Source: Acidobacteriota bacterium (GTDB lineage Bacteria; Acidobacteriota; Blastocatellia; Pyrinomonadales; Pyrinomonadaceae). Taken from it: a DNA stretch of 5,758 nt. The stretch spans positions 1-5,758 of the forward strand of contig QHXL01000313.1 of assembly GCA_003222935.1 (NCBI GenBank), given 5' to 3'. Positions 4,276 to 5,758 of this stretch are shown here, in pieces (the stretch's first letter is position 1; every line of letters starts with the position of its first letter). Made by a program: the position numbers and the translations under genes. The notes below the pieces were generated by a model. The model was not told the origin of the DNA. It saw nothing but the letters and a program-made list of their open reading frames with translations, and ran no database searches.

Positions 4276-5758
4276 CTATTCAGCGAGGCTGGATAGGGGC
4301 TGCATAGACAAACCGAACACTGCGGGATTCTCGCCAATTATCGCAACTGCAAAAAACGTCGGCACATAGTCAACGGCTTCTCTGCGAAACGTATCACCGA
4401 GCTTGTCGCGATTCGCAAACATGGTCCAGAAGCTCCTGTCGTAGTTACCACTGGCCCTAAGATTACGAAGCGTATTCCTGACCCACTCCGCGCCGGTGTT
4501 GTAACTCAAGATCACGAGCGTCAAACTTTGTGAATCGTCTCCGAGTTCTGCCATGCGATCAGCAAGGTAATGAGCGGCGGCCGGCGTCATCTTCTCTGCG
4601 TCGCACATTTCCTCTTTCGCCACCCCGTATTGAGCCGCTGTTGGCGGGATGAACTGGTAAAGGCCTTTTGAGCCGGAAGCGTTTTCATAACACGTTCGGT
4701 ATTCCGACTCGACCATCGGCAAATAGACCCCTATCAGCACCGGCACATTCCGCTCTTTAAACGAATGTCCAATCGTAGGCAGATAGGGCAACGCTCGAGC
4801 GAAAATCACCGGCAACGATTCCTCTGCTTTCGCTGAATCTGTCTCGCGCCCAACGTAACTATCAACGTGGCGCTTGATCGCTTGCACAGCATCTGCATTA
4901 GGTTTCGCTGTTCTGTCCCCTAAAAGCGCCGAAATGCGTTGCTCTTGCCGGGCAACAAACTCCAACCGTTCTTCGTCACTCATGTTCTTGTAGAGTTTGA
5001 AGGCCACCTCCGGTTGAGTGGTCAGCGTTTGAGTCGTCTGCTTGGACCATTGTCGGAAGACCAAGGCACCGATCAAGCTCACCAGTAGAATCACCGAAAC
5101 AACTATGGCTGCTGACCGACTTGTGAACCTGGGACGCAACAAAACAGTCGGACGTTCGGTATCAGCCATCATCGACACTGACTTCTCAAGGCTTAGATTC
5201 TCCACGGATGGCTTGAGTCGTCTGATACCGTCGAGCAATTGAGTTGCAGTTTGATATCGCGAGTCAGCCTCTTTTGAAAGACACTTCTCGATCAGATTCT
5301 TGACACCGGCACTACTTGTTTCCAAAAGCGGTTCTGGATCTCGTTCGAGGATCGCGACCATTGTGTCGAGCCTGGTTGGCTGCGCAAACGGCAGACGACC
5401 AGTCAACATTTCGTAGAGAACAACTCCCAAACTCCAAATATCAGTTCGTTCATCGACTGCCAGCCCGCGCGCTTGTTCCGGTGACATATAACTCACGGTT
5501 CCCATCACAACACCAAACTCAGTCTGAGTTTGATTCGTCGACACTGACGGATCCGGTTCAGTCAGTTTGGCGATCCCGAAGTCCAGCAGCTTCACTATGC
5601 CATCGGGACGACGCATGATGTTTTCCGGCTTAATGTCGCGATGAATAATTCCGGCAGCATGAGCCGCCGAAAGTGCTACACAAACCTGGTCTGCTATATC
5701 CAGAGCCATCGCCGGCGAAATGGCATTTCTCACTATCAACTCACGAAGCGTTTCACCA
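4276..5758 (-). CDS. Transmembrane Ser/Thr protein kinase fused to an MltD-like lytic transglycosylase domain (N-terminus beyond right edge)
   Basis: Residues are counted from the first whole codon in the window (Gly, 5755-5757); 493 are visible. Residues 1 to about 180 are the C-terminal part of a Hanks-type kinase: HRDIKPEN at 39-46 with catalytic Asp41, DFG at 59-61, a Ser/Thr-rich activation loop, YMSPEQARG with SPE in the APE position at 92-94, DIWSLGVVLYEMLTGRLPF, and the late Arg167. A single hydrophobic span at about 215-234 (bases about 5056-5115) should cross the membrane. After a helical linker, about 338-493 match a GH23/MltD-type transglycosylase: PMVESEY with candidate catalytic Glu350, GLYQFIPPTAAQYG from 365, LSYNTG ending at 422, and DYVPTFFAVAIIGENP from 463. 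This predicts a cytoplasmic kinase joined to an extracytoplasmic peptidoglycan-binding or peptidoglycan-cleaving domain. The glycine loop, catalytic Lys and C-helix lie outside the window. A TTG at 5737-5739 is internal, because the frame upstream still reads kinase sequence (GETLREL). Kinase identity is secure; transglycosylase activity is inferred. Confidence 0.92.
   Translation of the reverse strand, partial: GETLRELIVRNAISPAMALDIADQVCVALSAAHAAGIIHRDIKPENIMRRPDGIVKLLDFGIAKLTEPDPSVSTNQTQTEFGVVMGTVSYMSPEQARGLAVDERTDIWSLGVVLYEMLTGRLPFAQPTRLDTMVAILERDPEPLLETSSAGVKNLIEKCLSKEADSRYQTATQLLDGIRRLKPSVENLSLEKSVSMMADTERPTVLLRPRFTSRSAAIVVSVILLVSLIGALVFRQWSKQTTQTLTTQPEVAFKLYKNMSDEERLEFVARQEQRISALLGDRTAKPNADAVQAIKRHVDSYVGRETDSAKAEESLPVIFARALPYLPTIGHSFKERNVPVLIGVYLPMVESEYRTCYENASGSKGLYQFIPPTAAQYGVAKEEMCDAEKMTPAAAHYLADRMAELGDDSQSLTLVILSYNTGAEWVRNTLRNLRASGNYDRSFWTMFANRDKLGDTFRREAVDYVPTFFAVAIIGENPAVFGLSMQPLSSLAE

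Noticed and set aside
5737..5739. TTG as the kinase start codon
   Set aside because: The frame upstream still reads typical kinase sequence (GETLREL) to the window edge, and the kinase would lack its ATP-binding lobe if it started here.
1..5758. CRISPR array, tRNA/rRNA genes, integron or complete insertion sequence
   Set aside because: No regularly spaced direct repeats, no cloverleaf or rRNA-like sequence, and no transposase or integrase motif was seen on either strand.
1..5758. A single multi-gene system combining the four genes
   Set aside because: The genes have mixed orientations, separate promoters and terminators, and unrelated core functions; there is no spacing or overlap that suggests an operon.

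Overview
The window carries four protein-coding genes on a bacterial chromosome of roughly balanced base composition. From left to right they are an M19-family (renal dipeptidase-like) dipeptidase on the minus strand, cut by the left edge; a branched-chain aminotransferase (ilvE) on the plus strand; the type IV pilus retraction ATPase pilT on the plus strand; and, convergent to pilT, a transmembrane Ser/Thr protein kinase fused to a C-terminal MltD-like lytic transglycosylase domain, cut by the right edge. A eukaryote-like kinase with a single membrane span and a catalytic-type sensor domain, together with PilT and IlvE in a loosely packed non-operonic layout, suggests an Acidobacteriota-type genome (Blastocatellia-like). 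This taxonomic call is an inference from gene style only.

Layout. Positions 1-1032 hold the dipeptidase, whose open frame continues upstream to 1161 through a lipoprotein-signal-like stretch. Positions 1162-1346 are the divergent promoter region between dipeptidase and ilvE. ilvE (1347-2414) ends in a strong intrinsic terminator (2437-2470). The 559-base gap between ilvE and pilT contains that terminator, about 100 bases with no recognisable feature (2471-2570), a 175-base REPIN/MITE-like imperfect palindrome (2571-2745), a short purine-rich tract resembling a dispersed repeat (2760-2807), and a good sigma70-type promoter (2822-2851). The roughly 120 bases that follow are probably the pilT 5' untranslated leader. 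pilT (2974-4149) and the kinase (4276-5758) converge on a stem-loop (4145-4275) whose 36-bp arms fill the gap between the two stop codons almost exactly.

How the genes relate. There is no evident operon; each gene appears to have its own transcription unit. The dipeptidase and the kinase-transglycosylase fusion both plausibly act outside the cytoplasmic membrane on peptides or peptidoglycan, and PilT powers pilus retraction in the envelope, but any functional link among them is speculative. The most noteworthy items are the kinase-lytic transglycosylase fusion and the two long palindromes.
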